From positions 717,383 through 781,382 of the forward strand of contig NZ_FNYJ01000002.1 in NCBI RefSeq assembly GCF_900108875.1: a stretch of DNA of 64,000 bases, written 5' to 3'. The number at the start of each line of letters is the position of its first letter. Position 1 is the stretch's first letter. A model generated the notes under the pieces. It was given only the letters and a program-made list of their open reading frames with translations. It was not told the DNA's origin and searched no databases. Positions 11,231 to 20,731 of the stretch are shown piece by piece. The stretch comes from Pseudomonas sp. NFR16. Lineage in GTDB: Bacteria > Pseudomonadota > Gammaproteobacteria > Pseudomonadales > Pseudomonadaceae. A program made the position numbers and the translations under genes.

Positions 11231-11955
11231 TGGCAACGCTGAAAGCCCAACACCTGGCCAAGAGTTACAAGAGTCGCCAGGTCGTCCGTGACGTCAGCCT
11301 TTCCATCGAAAGCGGTCAGATCGTCGGCCTTCTCGGCCCGAACGGTGCGGGCAAGACCACGTGTTTCTACATGATCGTGGGCCTGGTTCAGGCCGATCAG
11401 GGCCGCGTGCTTATCGACGAGCAGGACGTCAGCCACCAGCCCATGCACGGCCGCGCACGCGCCGGTATCGGCTATCTGCCGCAGGAAGCGTCGATCTTCC
11501 GCAAGCTGTCGGTATCGGACAACATCATGGCGATCCTTGAGACCCGCAAGGAACTCGACCGCGCCGGACGTCGCAAGGAGCTGGAAAGCCTGCTGCAGGA
11601 ATTCCACATCACTCACATCCGCGACAACCTCGGCATGAGCCTGTCGGGTGGTGAGCGCCGCCGCGTCGAGATCGCACGTGCACTGGCCACGGCGCCGAAA
11701 TTCATCCTGCTGGATGAACCGTTCGCAGGTGTCGACCCGATTTCCGTGGGCGACATCAAGCAGATCATTCATCACCTCAAGGCCAAGGGCATCGGCGTTC
11801 TGATCACCGACCACAACGTTCGTGAGACGCTGGATATCTGCGAGACCGCCTACATCGTCAACGACGGGCAACTCATCGCGGAAGGCGACGCTGAAACCAT
11901 CCTGGCCAACCAGCTGGTAAAAGAAGTGTATCTCGGCCACGAGTTCCGTCTGTAA
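11230..11955 (+). CDS. lptB: LPS export ATPase LptB
   Basis: A 241-residue ABC ATPase that powers LPS extraction with LptF and LptG (encoded at 53198-55370 here). Walker [10 protein letters not shown] lies near residues 37-45. The signature [16 protein letters not shown] and Walker [14 protein letters not shown] are intact, and the switch histidine is in LITDHNVRE. It ends the kdsD-kdsC-lptC-lptA-lptB run; rpoN follows after 186 bp, as is typical of gamma- and beta-proteobacteria. Confidence 0.96.
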   Translation: MATLKAQHLAKSYKSRQVVRDVSLSIESGQIVGLLGPNGAGKTTCFYMIVGLVQADQGRVLIDEQDVSHQPMHGRARAGIGYLPQEASIFRKLSVSDNIMAILETRKELDRAGRRKELESLLQEFHITHIRDNLGMSLSGGERRRVEIARALATAPKFILLDEPFAGVDPISVGDIKQIIHHLKAKGIGVLITDHNVRETLDICETAYIVNDGQLIAEGDAETILANQLVKEVYLGHEFRL

Positions 11956-12141
11956 CCCGGTGAAGACGGGGGCTGGAGACGAACGCGAGCGTGCGCCTCA
12001 TCGCCAACCCCGGATTAATTGTCGTCACACTCTAGGCAAACACTCTGGTTTCAGGCATATAATTTGCTTAAGTAGGCGCCTCGGCGCCCTAGTAGTGGAT
12101 GGCGCGCAGTGCGCCGGCGAATAAGGTGTTAAGCCCCTGCC

Positions 12142-13635
12142 ATGAAACCTTCGCTAGTCTTGAGAATGGGCCAGCAGCTGACGATGACGCCGCAGCTGCA
12201 ACAGGCCATCCGCTTACTCCAACTGTCGACGCTGGATCTCCAACAGGAAATCCAGGAGGCACTGGAGTCCAATCCGATGCTCGAACGACAGGAAGAAGGC
12301 GACGATTTCGATAACGTTGACCCAATGGCCGACAACATCGAGCATAAGCCCAACCCTGACGTTCAGGAGCCGACCTATCAGGAAGCCACTCCGACCGTCG
12401 ACAACCTCGACGATAGCGAGTGGAGCGAGCGCATCCCCAACGAATTGCCCGTCGATACTGCGTGGGAAGACATTTATCAAACCAGCGCCAGCAGCCTGCC
12501 GAGCAACGACGATGACGAGTGGGACTTCACGACCCGCACCTCCGTTGGCGAAAGCCTGCAAAGTCATCTGTTGTGGCAGCTGAATCTGGCACCCATGTCC
12601 GACACCGATCGCCTGATCGCCGTTACCCTCATCGACTGCATAAACCCTCAGGGCTACCTGGACGAGTCGCTGGAAGAGTTGCTCGACGCATTCGATCCGG
12701 AACTCGACATCGAGCTGGACGAAATCGAAGCTGTTCTGCATCGCATCCAGCAGTTTGAACCGGCCGGTATCGGCGCACGCACGCTGAGCGAATGCCTGCT
12801 GCTGCAGCTGCGCCAGCTGCCGACCAAGACCAGATGGCTGGCCGAGGCACAGCGTCTGGTGAGCGATTACATCGACCTGCTCGGCAGCCGCGACTACGCG
12901 CAACTCATGCGCCGGATGAAGCTCAAGGAAGATGACCTGCGCCAGGTGATCGAACTGGTTCAGAGCCTCAACCCGCGTCCGGGATCGCAGATCGAATCCA
13001 CCGAAGCCGAATACGTCGTCCCTGATGTCATCGTGCGCAAGGACAATGAACGCTGGCTGGTCGAGCTCAATCAGGAAGCCGTGCCACGCCTGCGGGTCAA
13101 TCCGCAATACGCAGGCTTCGTGCGTCGCGCCGATACCAGCGCCGACAACACGTTCATGCGCAATCAGTTGCAAGAGGCCCGCTGGTTCATCAAGAGCCTG
13201 CAGAGCCGCAACGAAACCCTGATGAAGGTGGCCACGCAGATTGTCGAGCATCAGCGCGGCTTCCTCGAGTACGGCGACGAGGCAATGAAGCCGTTGGTCC
13301 TGCACGACATTGCGGAAGCGGTCGGCATGCACGAATCAACGATTTCCCGCGTGACCACGCAGAAATTCATGCACACACCGCGTGGCATCTACGAACTGAA
13401 ATACTTCTTCTCAAGCCACGTAAGCACCTCCGAAGGCGGTGAATGCTCGTCCACGGCGATCCGCGCGATCATCAAAAAACTGGTTGCCGCGGAAAATCAG
13501 AAAAAGCCGTTGAGTGACAGCAAGATCGCTGGTTTACTGGAGGCACAAGGCATTCAAGTGGCCCGTCGCACAGTCGCCAAATACCGCGAATCTCTAGGGA
13601 TCGCGCCTTCGAGTGAACGCAAGCGACTGATGTAA
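12142..13635 (+). CDS. rpoN: RNA polymerase sigma-54 factor RpoN
   Basis: A 497-residue sigma-54. Region I at the N-terminus is Gln/Leu-rich ([20 protein letters not shown]) and interacts with activators. An acidic region II follows (about 55-115). The core-binding domain is in the middle. The C-terminal RpoN box [10 protein letters not shown] reads the -24 element. It would serve the GcsR-dependent gcvH promoter in this window. Downstream hpf, ptsN, rapZ and npr make the usual nitrogen-PTS cluster. Confidence 0.97.
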   Translation: MKPSLVLRMGQQLTMTPQLQQAIRLLQLSTLDLQQEIQEALESNPMLERQEEGDDFDNVDPMADNIEHKPNPDVQEPTYQEATPTVDNLDDSEWSERIPNELPVDTAWEDIYQTSASSLPSNDDDEWDFTTRTSVGESLQSHLLWQLNLAPMSDTDRLIAVTLIDCINPQGYLDESLEELLDAFDPELDIELDEIEAVLHRIQQFEPAGIGARTLSECLLLQLRQLPTKTRWLAEAQRLVSDYIDLLGSRDYAQLMRRMKLKEDDLRQVIELVQSLNPRPGSQIESTEAEYVVPDVIVRKDNERWLVELNQEAVPRLRVNPQYAGFVRRADTSADNTFMRNQLQEARWFIKSLQSRNETLMKVATQIVEHQRGFLEYGDEAMKPLVLHDIAEAVGMHESTISRVTTQKFMHTPRGIYELKYFFSSHVSTSEGGECSSTAIRAIIKKLVAAENQKKPLSDSKIAGLLEAQGIQVARRTVAKYRESLGIAPSSERKRLM

Positions 13636-13712
13636 AGGTCACAGGCCACAGCGTTCCAGTGGCAGGCACCCAAGCCTGCCTCTTAATGCACTGGCAACGA
13701 AGGAGAAGCTGT

Positions 13713-14021
13713 ATGCAAGTCAACATCAGTGGACACCAACTGGAAGTGACCAAGCCCCTGCGCGAGTACGTCGAGCTGAAGCTCAAAAAGCTCGAAGGGC
13801 ACTTTGACAAGATTACCAATGTGCAAGTGACGATGGCCGTCGAGAAACTCAAACAGAAGATCGAGGCCACGCTGCATATCCACGGTGGAGAGGTGGTTGC
13901 CAATGCGGAGCATGATGACATGTACGCGGCGATCGACCTGCTCACTGACAAGCTGGACAGACAATTGCTCAAGCATAAGGAAAAGCAGCAAAGCATCCTC
14001 AAAGGTGCGGCAGCTCGCTGA
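13713..14021 (+). CDS. hpf: ribosome hibernation-promoting factor, short form
   Basis: A 102-residue HPF/YfiA-family protein that binds the 30S decoding region and promotes 100S ribosome dimers in stationary phase. The beta-alpha-beta core (MQVNISGHQLEVTKPLREYV) and VTMAVEKLKQKIEATLHIHG are typical. No long-form C-terminal extension is present. The start at 13713 is set by AGGAG 8 bases upstream; the frame is open from 13659 but without a ribosome site there. Confidence 0.93.
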   Translation: MQVNISGHQLEVTKPLREYVELKLKKLEGHFDKITNVQVTMAVEKLKQKIEATLHIHGGEVVANAEHDDMYAAIDLLTDKLDRQLLKHKEKQQSILKGAAAR

Positions 14022-14033
14022 TACCCCCCACCC

Positions 14034-14498
14034 ATGATTCGACTCGAAAACATCCTGACCCCTGGCCGTTCATTTGTGAACGTGCCAGGTGGCAGCAAAA
14101 AAGCCGTTCTCCAACAGATTGCTGAAATGATCTGGCAGCAGGTGCCTGAACTTGATCAGCAAACTCTCTATGAAAGCCTCATTGCCCGTGAAAAGCTCGG
14201 ATCGACCGGGTTCGGCAACGGCATCGCCATTCCCCACTGCCGACTGAAAGGTTGCGACTCGCCCGTCAGCGCAGTGCTTCATCTTGAAAAACCTGTCGAC
14301 TTCGACGCCATCGACGGCGCGCCTGTCGATCTGCTGTTCGTGTTGCTGGTGCCGGAAGCGGCAACCGACGCTCACCTCGAACTGCTGCGCCAGATCGCCA
14401 GCATGCTTGACCGTGCAGATGTCAGGGCGAGCCTGCGGAACGCGAAGAGCAGCGATGAGCTCTACAACGTCGTGCTTCACGTCCAGAACGGTCACTGA
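14034..14498 (+). CDS. ptsN: nitrogen-regulatory PTS EIIA protein PtsN
   Basis: EIIA-Ntr of 154 residues, the terminal phosphoacceptor of the PtsP-PtsO-PtsN cascade, which regulates rather than transports. The phosphorylated histidine is H68 in [10 protein letters not shown]. PtsN controls potassium transport, carbon storage and virulence functions in proteobacteria (family knowledge). It lies 12 bases after hpf and 2 bases before rapZ. Confidence 0.95.
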   Translation: MIRLENILTPGRSFVNVPGGSKKAVLQQIAEMIWQQVPELDQQTLYESLIAREKLGSTGFGNGIAIPHCRLKGCDSPVSAVLHLEKPVDFDAIDGAPVDLLFVLLVPEAATDAHLELLRQIASMLDRADVRASLRNAKSSDELYNVVLHVQNGH

Positions 14499-14500
14499 TC

Positions 14501-15358
14501 ATGCGCATGATCATCGTCAGCGGTCGCTCCGGCTCCGGCAAGAGTACGGCCCTCGATGTTCTTGAAGACAGCGGCTTCTACTGCGTCGATAACCTGCCTG
14601 CCGGGCTGCTGCCGGAACTGGCCGAGCGAGCACTGATCCACACCGAGCTGGCTGAGCCATTGCTCGCGGTTTCGATAGACGCACGTAACCTGCCCAGCCA
14701 TCTGAGCCGTTTTCCGCGCATGCTCGAGGAGGTGCGCAGCCGGCACATTCAGTGTGACGTGTTGTTCCTGGATGCCGAAGAGTCGACGCTGCTCAAGCGT
14801 TTCTCCGAAACCCGCCGCCGCCATCCGCTGAGTACGGCAACCCGCTCGCTGGCTGAAGCCATCCGCGACGAAAAAACCCTGCTGGGGCCGATCATCGACC
14901 TTGCCGACCTGACTGTCGACACCACCCACCTGAATCTGTATCAGTTGCGCGACACGCTCAAGCTGCGGCTGCTGAACAGACCGGAACCCGGCACAGCCTT
15001 CCTGATCGAGTCGTTTGGCTTCAAACGCGGCATGCCGGTCGACGCCGACCTCGTGTTCGACGTGCGCTGCCTGCCGAACCCGTACTGGAAGCCCGAGCTG
15101 CGCGAGCAATCCGGGCTTGACCAGCCAGTGGCGGAGTATCTGGCCGCGCAGCCGGATGTCGAGGAGATGTTCCAGGATATCTGCGCCTACCTTACCAAAT
15201 GGCTGCCGCGCTTCGCCGCCAGCAACCGTGCCTACGTCACCATTGCCATTGGCTGCACCGGCGGACATCACCGCTCCGTCTACCTGACCGAACGTCTGGG
15301 TCAGGTCCTGCAACAATCGCTCAAGAATGTTCAGGTTCGCCACCGCGACCTAAGCTGA
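14501..15358 (+). CDS. rapZ: RNase adaptor / nucleotide-binding protein RapZ
   Basis: A 285-residue RapZ (YvcJ-like) protein. The Walker [10 protein letters not shown] is at residues 8-16. The C-terminal domain carries the GHHRS and DVRCLPNP motifs that form the sensing and RNA-binding part. In E. coli it delivers the GlmZ sRNA to RNase E in response to glucosamine-6-phosphate. In Pseudomonas the target is less clear. It sits between ptsN and npr, with the usual tight spacing. Confidence 0.93.
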   Translation: MRMIIVSGRSGSGKSTALDVLEDSGFYCVDNLPAGLLPELAERALIHTELAEPLLAVSIDARNLPSHLSRFPRMLEEVRSRHIQCDVLFLDAEESTLLKRFSETRRRHPLSTATRSLAEAIRDEKTLLGPIIDLADLTVDTTHLNLYQLRDTLKLRLLNRPEPGTAFLIESFGFKRGMPVDADLVFDVRCLPNPYWKPELREQSGLDQPVAEYLAAQPDVEEMFQDICAYLTKWLPRFAASNRAYVTIAIGCTGGHHRSVYLTERLGQVLQQSLKNVQVRHRDLS

Positions 15359-15374
15359 AAGGATCCCCATCGCG

Positions 15375-15647
15375 ATGCCCGCTCAACAAATCACCATCAT
15401 CAACAAGCTGGGCCTGCACGCCCGTGCTGCAGCGAAATTCGTCGGCGTGGCGGGCAAGTATCCCTGCCAGATCCGCGTGGGCCGGACCCCGGAAAGCATG
15501 GTCGACGGCAAAAGCATCATGGCAGTCATGATGCTGGCTGCCGGCAAAGGCACTGACATTCATCTGTCGACCGAGGGCGACCAGGAGCAGGCCGCGCTGG
15601 ACGGTCTGATCGAACTGATCAACAACAAGTTCGACGAAGGCGAGTGA
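15375..15647 (+). CDS. npr: HPr-like phosphocarrier NPr (PtsO)
   Basis: A 90-residue HPr-family protein that passes phosphate from EI-Ntr (PtsP) to PtsN. The active histidine is H15 in NKLGLHARAA. The second conserved segment GKSIMAVMML contains the serine regulated in HPr homologues. It closes the rpoN cluster with a 16-bp gap after rapZ. Confidence 0.95.
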   Translation: MPAQQITIINKLGLHARAAAKFVGVAGKYPCQIRVGRTPESMVDGKSIMAVMMLAAGKGTDIHLSTEGDQEQAALDGLIELINNKFDEGE

Positions 15648-15959
15648 CCCTCGGCGCACCATGACGATCCGATTTTCTAGGGCGAACGAAGCCTGCGATC
15701 TGGCGGCTTTGTTCCACGTAAACGCCTGCCCTCCCCATCTGCGCTTCGCCGGTCTGTCCGACCTACACGCAATAAAGAAAATTGCGCGATATCCACGGAA
15801 TTTTCAGACTTGCGCGGCGCGCACAAAGTATCTTTAATCCATCGCTTCGAAACAGTGAGTCGCTAGCCTTCCCGATCAGGCACGGACCAGCCAGGGCGAT
15901 TCCCGGTGCGTATCAGGAATCAAGATGTGGGTGGTGATGTTCCAGGGCAGAGCGGATTG
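15648..15959. other. intergenic region npr / diguanylate cyclase
   Basis: This 312-bp gap has an AT-rich stretch (about 15771-15835) that could hold the cyclase promoter, but no -35/-10 pair convinced me. No hairpin with a U tract and no repeat were seen. The last 54 bases could be coding if the cyclase uses the GTG at 15906. Confidence 0.5.
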
Positions 15960-17453
15960 ATGACATTCACAGGCCCACCCCGGCCCAAAAACAGGTCCGG
16001 CCCGGAAAAAATGCTGATGCTCGGCAGCGTCCTGGCGGTGATCGCGATCCTGACAATCGTCGCATCCTTGCTGATTCGCGAGCGCGGCAACGCTACCGAG
16101 TCCGCCGTGCGCTCGGCCAACAACGTGGTTCAACTGATCGATGCCGACGTGCAGCGCAGTGCCGAACTGTATGACACGTCGCTCAAGGGTCTGATTTCAG
16201 CGTGGCAGCGTCGCGACGTGACGTCGATCTCTCCCGAGCTGCGTCAACTGGTGTTCTTCGACAGGGCGACCGCCGCGCCCTTCAAAGGCGATATGGTGTT
16301 GCTCGACAAGCGCGGCGATATCATTGCCGATTCAGTTTCCGTCATTCCCCGCGAAGACAACTTTTCCGACCGGTCGAGCTTCCTGAAGCACCGGGAAAAC
16401 GCCTCGCTTGCCATGCGAGTGGATGGCCCGTTCAAGTCGCGCTGGGGTTTCAAGGACTGGTGCATCAGCTTCAGCAGGCGCCTGCCCTCCGCGGACGGTG
16501 AGTTCGTCGGCATTGCCGCTGCGACAATGCGGCTTTCCTATTTCAACCAGTTGTTCAGAAGCCTGGACGTGGGCAAGAACAGCTCGATCAACCTGATCAA
16601 TGCCGAAGGCGTCCTGCTGGCACGGCAGTCCGATGATGCGGGTAAAGGCCAGATCGGCGAAGACTTCAGCAAACGTCCCAACTTCCAGCGAATTCTCAAT
16701 CAGGTAAGTGGCCATTTCACCGCCCTGTCGGAGCTATATGGCACGGAGCGGTTGTACACGTTCTCACGCGTGGGCGACCTGCCTCTGATCGTGGTAGTCG
16801 CTCAGTCTCAGGATGAAGTCTATGCGGTCTGGAAACGCAATGCGCTCCTCGTCGCCAGCGCCACTGGCCTGTTGTGCCTGGGGATCCTGTGGCTGTCGTG
16901 GCTACTGGGCAAACAATTGCGCCTGCGCCACAACGCCGAGCAGGAGCTGGCCGAGCTGGCCTCAACGGACGTGCTCACCGGACTCGCCAACAGGCGCCGG
17001 TTGGATCAGGTGCTCAAGCAGGAGTGGCTGCGCGGGATGCGCTCGGGCAAATCACTGTCACTGCTGATGATCGACGTCGACCATTTCAAGGCGTTCAACG
17101 ACCGCCATGGTCACCATGGCGGCGACGTCGCGCTGCGCAATGTCGCCCAGACAATTTCCGCTAACATTCGACGTCCCGGGGATCTCGCGGCCCGGTACGG
17201 CGGTGAGGAATTTCTGGTGGTGTTGCCGGAGACGGACCTTGCCGGCGCTCGCGTGCTTGCCGAAAAAATCCGGGCGGCGATTGAGTCGCTGCTTCCCTTC
17301 GAAGACGATCCGTTACCCATCACCGCCAGCATCGGCATTGCGTCGCACCTTCCGCATCCAGCGGACAGGCCTGACCAGCTCTTTAACGTGGCTGACAAAG
17401 CGCTTTACCTCGCCAAACGCAATGGCCGCAATCGCGTCGAGCCCACTGAGTGA
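15960..17453 (+). CDS. membrane diguanylate cyclase with periplasmic dCache-like sensor
   Basis: A roughly 497-residue enzyme that would make c-di-GMP from two GTP. An N-terminal transmembrane helix (about 17-40 of this start) is followed by a periplasmic sensor of about 250 residues resembling dCache/PDC. A second membrane helix (NALLVASATGLLCLGILWL) and a GGDEF domain follow. The active site is RYGGEEF, and RPGD five residues before it is an intact I-site for product inhibition. The start is uncertain: an in-frame GTG at 15906 would add 18 residues. The signal sensed is unknown; it is a single gene with its own terminator. Confidence 0.88.
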   Translation: MTFTGPPRPKNRSGPEKMLMLGSVLAVIAILTIVASLLIRERGNATESAVRSANNVVQLIDADVQRSAELYDTSLKGLISAWQRRDVTSISPELRQLVFFDRATAAPFKGDMVLLDKRGDIIADSVSVIPREDNFSDRSSFLKHRENASLAMRVDGPFKSRWGFKDWCISFSRRLPSADGEFVGIAAATMRLSYFNQLFRSLDVGKNSSINLINAEGVLLARQSDDAGKGQIGEDFSKRPNFQRILNQVSGHFTALSELYGTERLYTFSRVGDLPLIVVVAQSQDEVYAVWKRNALLVASATGLLCLGILWLSWLLGKQLRLRHNAEQELAELASTDVLTGLANRRRLDQVLKQEWLRGMRSGKSLSLLMIDVDHFKAFNDRHGHHGGDVALRNVAQTISANIRRPGDLAARYGGEEFLVVLPETDLAGARVLAEKIRAAIESLLPFEDDPLPITASIGIASHLPHPADRPDQLFNVADKALYLAKRNGRNRVEPTE

Positions 17454-17467
17454 TGAATCGTCAGGCA

Positions 17468-17502
17468 TAAAAAAACGCCAGACTGGCTGGCGTTCTTTTT
17501 GT
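17468..17502. terminator. bidirectional rho-independent terminator
   Basis: AACGCCAG (17474-17481) pairs with CTGGCGTT (17487-17494) with a short loop. It has an A tract before and TTTTT after the stem, so it can act on both strands. It separates the converging cyclase gene and the four-helix-bundle gene. Confidence 0.85.
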
Positions 17503-17516
17503 ACTGCCAAGTCGAA

Positions 17517-17987
17517 TCAGCTTGCGCGGCGAACCGAGTCACGCAGTGCTTTCACTTTGTCATGATTGGCTTGCACGCCAGTCAGCTGACGCTGAATCAG
17601 GCCGGTGACGTTCACAGGCAAGTTCTTTTCGGTTGCCTTCTGCAGCGCTTCTTTATAAGCCTTCAGCGCATGGTCTTCGCCGCGTTCGACTTCGTTCAGC
17701 ACCGCTTCGTCGCTCTTGCCGGTCACTGCCGCTTTGAGCTCTACCCAAAGACGATGCAGGCCGCCAGCAGCGCTGGAGGTTTTATCCGGATCACCGCCCA
17801 AGGTACGAACTTCAGCCTGAAGCTCAGCCACTGCAGTTTTGCACTCTGAGGACCGGGAAAGGAAGTACGCTTTGATTTCAGGGTTTTTGATATCTTCGGC
17901 AGCTGTGTGGAACCCTTTCTCGCCGTCAATGCTGGTCTCGATCAGATCATTCAGTACCGAGATCGCTTCTTTATTGATATCTGTCAT
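17517..17987 (-). CDS. PA2169-family four-helix-bundle protein
   Basis: A 156-residue cytoplasmic protein, almost entirely helical and charged, of the DUF2383/PA2169 type. These proteins have a ferritin-like four-helix fold. They are often stress-induced, but the function is not established. The start at 17987 (MTDINKEAIS) has AAAGGAAC upstream; the frame stays open to 18092 without a ribosome site. Metal binding has been suggested for relatives, but the few His/Glu residues here do not prove it. Confidence 0.8.
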   Translation of the reverse strand: MTDINKEAISVLNDLIETSIDGEKGFHTAAEDIKNPEIKAYFLSRSSECKTAVAELQAEVRTLGGDPDKTSSAAGGLHRLWVELKAAVTGKSDEAVLNEVERGEDHALKAYKEALQKATEKNLPVNVTGLIQRQLTGVQANHDKVKALRDSVRRAS

Positions 17988-18218
17988 TTTGCTGTTCCTT
18001 TCTGGCAGGTTAATCGAAGTATTGATGCATCCAAATTCGATAGGAGAATCATTGCAGAGCGCGTGCCAGTTTTTAGAAAACGATAAATTCATTATTAATC
18101 AATAAGTTAGGCATATATCCATACAGTCACACCGCGCTTTATGCATGATCTGTCCGTTGGCGGAATTGCAGAATGCACGTATCTTCCAAGTTCATTGAAA
18201 CGGACAAACGGCAACCGT

Positions 18219-18482
18219 ATGAGTCCTGAAAAACTCAAGTTGTTAGTCGAGCGGGAGATGCCGTACGGGAAGTACAAAGGTCGCCTGCTGGTTGATCTGC
18301 CTGGCGACTACCTGAACTGGTTTGCCCGTAAAGGATTTCCCGCTGGAGAGCTGGGCAGTCTGCTGGCGCTGATGCATGAAATCGACCATAACGGGCTGTC
18401 CTCGCTACTCGATCCGTTGCGTACCCGCCCTCGGGAATTATTGCGCAGCAGCCCGGTGAAGCTACCGATTCGCTTTTCCTGA
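18219..18482 (+). CDS. DUF3820 family protein
   Basis: An 87-residue conserved protein. The core MPYGKYKGRLLVDLPGDYL followed by NWFARKGFP is the DUF3820 signature, shared with small proteins related to exonuclease X C-termini and possibly nucleic-acid binding (inference). The start at 18219 gives MSPEKLKLLVEREMP, the usual N-terminus. It is 28 bp upstream of the aminotransferase gene and may be co-transcribed. An 8-bp inverted repeat (TGTCCGTT 18151-18158, AACGGACA 18199-18206) lies in its leader. Confidence 0.8.
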   Translation: MSPEKLKLLVEREMPYGKYKGRLLVDLPGDYLNWFARKGFPAGELGSLLALMHEIDHNGLSSLLDPLRTRPRELLRSSPVKLPIRFS

Positions 18483-18510
18483 CCTTTTCACTGAACGCAC
18501 GAGCGGCCTG

Positions 18511-19719
18511 ATGACCAGCATTCCTATGAGCACCACAGCCGAACAGACCGACCAACGCGCCCGGGACGAAGCATTCTGGAAAGACGTTGCACAGCGATAC
18601 GACGTCGAGCCCGGGGCGCTCAACCTTGAATACGGCTATTTCGGCCGCATGACCCGCGAAGTGTTGCGTCAGTACGAGCAGAACCTGGCGTACGTCAACC
18701 GCAGTAACGCTGTCTACGTACGCCAGCGGTTCGATACGCACGACAGCGAAGTCATCCGCGCCGACCTTGCTCAACTGCTGGGGGTCGGCGCCCACGAAAT
18801 CGCGCTCACCCGCTGCGCCACCGAGTCATTGCAGACGCTCATCCGCAACTACAACGAGCTGCAGCCCGGCGAGCAGGTCCTCATCAGCGATCTGGACTAC
18901 AACAGTGTGCAGACCGCCATGCGCTGGCTGGCAAGGCGCTGCGGTGCGGGCATTGTCGAGATCACCCATCGGCATCCCGCAACGTACGAATCGCTGCTGC
19001 AAAGCTATCGCGAGGCATTCGTTGCCAACCCTGGGATCAAACTGATGGCGCTGACCCATGTGACCCATCGCACGGGCCTGGTGATGCCGGTTCAGGACCT
19101 CACTGACCTTGCCCGATCTCATGGCGTCGATGTCATCTTGGACGGAGCCCATGCGCTGGGCCAACTGGATTTCGAGCTGGAAGCCCTCAACGTCCCGTTC
19201 GCAGGGTTCAACCTGCAGAAATGGATGGGCGCGCCGCTGAGTCTGGGCTTTGTCTACGTCCGCCAGGGGAGACTCGCAGCGATCGACCCGGACATGGGCG
19301 ACACGCGTTATGCCGACGACGACATCCTGGGCCGCGTGCCCTATGGCACGCCGAACATCCCCGCGCTGATGACATTACCCACCGTATTTGCCGAGCATCG
19401 GGCGATCGGCGGCTCGGCGGTCAAGGGCGCGCGGCTGGCCTACCTGCGCGATTTGTGGGTCAAGGAAGCGCGTGGGATCGAGGGCATCGAAGTTCTGACG
19501 CCGGACGATCCAAGGCTTTATTGCGGGATTACCTCGTTTCGCTTCACCCGCCACGAAGATCAGCAGGTCATGGCCCAACGACTGCTGGATGAACATGGAA
19601 TCCTCGCTGTGACACGCTACGGCGCAGGTTGCGGGCCTTGCATCCGCATCACGCCAGGCTTCACCACCCGCGCCGAAGACATGGCGCGGCTCGTGGCGGC
19701 GCTGCGTGCGCTGGCCTGA
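18511..19719 (+). CDS. PLP-dependent class V aminotransferase-family enzyme
   Basis: A 402-residue fold-type I PLP enzyme of the aminotransferase V / isopenicillin-N-epimerase-like group. The PLP Asp-His pair is seen in VILDGAHALGQ and the Schiff-base lysine in FNLQKWMGAPLSLGFV. A GAGCGPCIRI segment near the C-terminus replaces the usual cysteine-desulfurase active loop, so desulfurase activity is not assured. A second ATG 15 bases in (MSTTAEQ) is an alternative start. Substrate unknown. Confidence 0.8.
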   Translation: MTSIPMSTTAEQTDQRARDEAFWKDVAQRYDVEPGALNLEYGYFGRMTREVLRQYEQNLAYVNRSNAVYVRQRFDTHDSEVIRADLAQLLGVGAHEIALTRCATESLQTLIRNYNELQPGEQVLISDLDYNSVQTAMRWLARRCGAGIVEITHRHPATYESLLQSYREAFVANPGIKLMALTHVTHRTGLVMPVQDLTDLARSHGVDVILDGAHALGQLDFELEALNVPFAGFNLQKWMGAPLSLGFVYVRQGRLAAIDPDMGDTRYADDDILGRVPYGTPNIPALMTLPTVFAEHRAIGGSAVKGARLAYLRDLWVKEARGIEGIEVLTPDDPRLYCGITSFRFTRHEDQQVMAQRLLDEHGILAVTRYGAGCGPCIRITPGFTTRAEDMARLVAALRALA

Positions 19720-19729
19720 GCTTGACCCC

Positions 19730-19763
19730 AAAAAAAACGGCGCCCTGTTGACAGGGCGCCGCA
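19730..19763 (-). terminator. distal rho-independent terminator (minus strand)
   Basis: CGGCGCCCTG (19739-19748) pairs perfectly with CAGGGCGCCG (19753-19762) around a TTGA loop. On the minus strand the stem is followed by a run of eight U. It ends transcripts coming from the eda side and also blocks entry into the aminotransferase gene in antisense. Confidence 0.85.
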
Positions 19764-19856
19764 AAAACCAAAGAAACGAACTACAAAGGAGCGGCCAAGA
19801 TATCCACTTCATACGGCGCCCGTGCGGTACATATTTATCGCTGAACCGGCAGACGA

Positions 19857-19891
19857 AAAAAAACGGCGCTCCTGACCAAGGAGCACCGTCA
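19857..19891 (-). terminator. proximal rho-independent terminator after zwf-pgl-eda
   Basis: CGGCGCTCCT (19864-19873) pairs with AGGAGCACCG (19880-19889) with one mismatch. On the minus strand a run of eight U follows (A tract 19857-19863). This is the first terminator met by transcripts leaving eda. Confidence 0.85.
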
Positions 19892-20039
19892 AACAGCCAT
19901 GCAACAACGACTTCTTTGGCTGCGCTGCCGTGCGAGGGTCAGGCAGCGCAATCTCTTCAACTCTTCGCCGACGACGATTAGAACAGCCTGCGCTTGAACG
20001 CCAGCTGTCCGTCCTCGACGTATCGTCGGTCAACAACAA

Positions 20040-20714
20040 TCAATCGAACAGTGCGATCGCCTCAGCCGTGGCGTCGGTAATACGCTGCCAGTCACCGTTC
20101 TTGACCCATGCGTTGTCGATCATCCAGGTACCGCCCACGCACATGACGTTCGGCAGTGCCATGTAGCTCTTCAGGTTGGCAGCGCTGACGCCGCCTGTGG
20201 GGCAGAAACGCACTTCGGGGAACGGGCCGCCCAGTGCTTTGATCGCACCGACGCCGCCGCTGATCTCAGCGGGAAACAGCTTGAAGCGGCGGTAGCCCAG
20301 CGCATAACCGATCATGATTTCCGACGCGCTGCTGATGCCCGGCAACAGCGGCAACTCGCTTTGCGCCCCGGCTTCCAGCAGATCCTGGGTGCTGCCCGGC
20401 GTGACGATGAATTGCGAACCGGCCTCCTCGGCCGCCTTGAGCATGTGGCGATCGAGAATAGTGCCGGCGCCCACGCACAGTTCAGGACGCGCATCACGCA
20501 AGGTGCGGATGGCCTTGAGACCGAACTCGGAACGCAGGGTGACTTCCAGCGCGTTCAGGCCGCCCGCCGCCAGCGCATCGGCCAGCGGCAGCACGTCCTG
20601 TTCACGTGCAATGGTGATGACCGGCAGAATCTTCGCTTTTGCGCAGAGTTCGTCGATCTGGGCAATCTTGCTCGCCATGCTATTCAACGGCTGTTTCACT
20701 TGGTTTTTCTCCAT
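20040..20714 (-). CDS. eda: 2-dehydro-3-deoxy-6-phosphogluconate aldolase Eda
   Basis: A class I aldolase of 224 residues that splits KDPG into pyruvate and glyceraldehyde 3-phosphate, the final step of the Entner-Doudoroff pathway. The Schiff-base lysine is K145 in YRRFKLFPAE, and the catalytic glutamate is in LEVTLRS (about residue 57). The TGGV phosphate-binding loop lies near the C-terminus. The start at 20714 follows AAAGGA; a methionine 13 codons in is an alternative. It is 17 bp downstream of pgl. Confidence 0.96.
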   Translation of the reverse strand: MEKNQVKQPLNSMASKIAQIDELCAKAKILPVITIAREQDVLPLADALAAGGLNALEVTLRSEFGLKAIRTLRDARPELCVGAGTILDRHMLKAAEEAGSQFIVTPGSTQDLLEAGAQSELPLLPGISSASEIMIGYALGYRRFKLFPAEISGGVGAIKALGGPFPEVRFCPTGGVSAANLKSYMALPNVMCVGGTWMIDNAWVKNGDWQRITDATAEAIALFD

Positions 20715-20731
20715 GGCGGCTGATCCTTTGC

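Larger units (their letters stand above)
19720..20039. other. gap with two minus-strand terminators behind eda
   Basis: This 320-bp gap lies between two converging genes. It contains two strong hairpins with U tracts on the minus strand (listed separately), spaced about 95 bases apart. No convincing protein gene is present. The segment between the two terminators could be read-through or a small RNA. Confidence 0.6.

Noticed and set aside
12058..12063. TATAAT as the -10 box of an rpoN promoter
   Set aside because: No acceptable -35 box at 16-18 bases; kept only as a note because the hexamer alone is weak evidence.
18156..18170. TTGGCGGAATTGCAG as a sigma-54 promoter upstream of the DUF3820 gene
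   Set aside because: TGGC and TTGC are only 4 bases apart; sigma-54 needs 7.
18511..19719. Cysteine desulfurase call for the class V aminotransferase-like gene
   Set aside because: The active-site cysteine loop is not clearly present and no SufE/IscU-type partner is adjacent.
19809..20039. A 76-codon minus frame behind eda
   Set aside because: It contains the terminator stem and has no ribosome site or similarity I can recognise.
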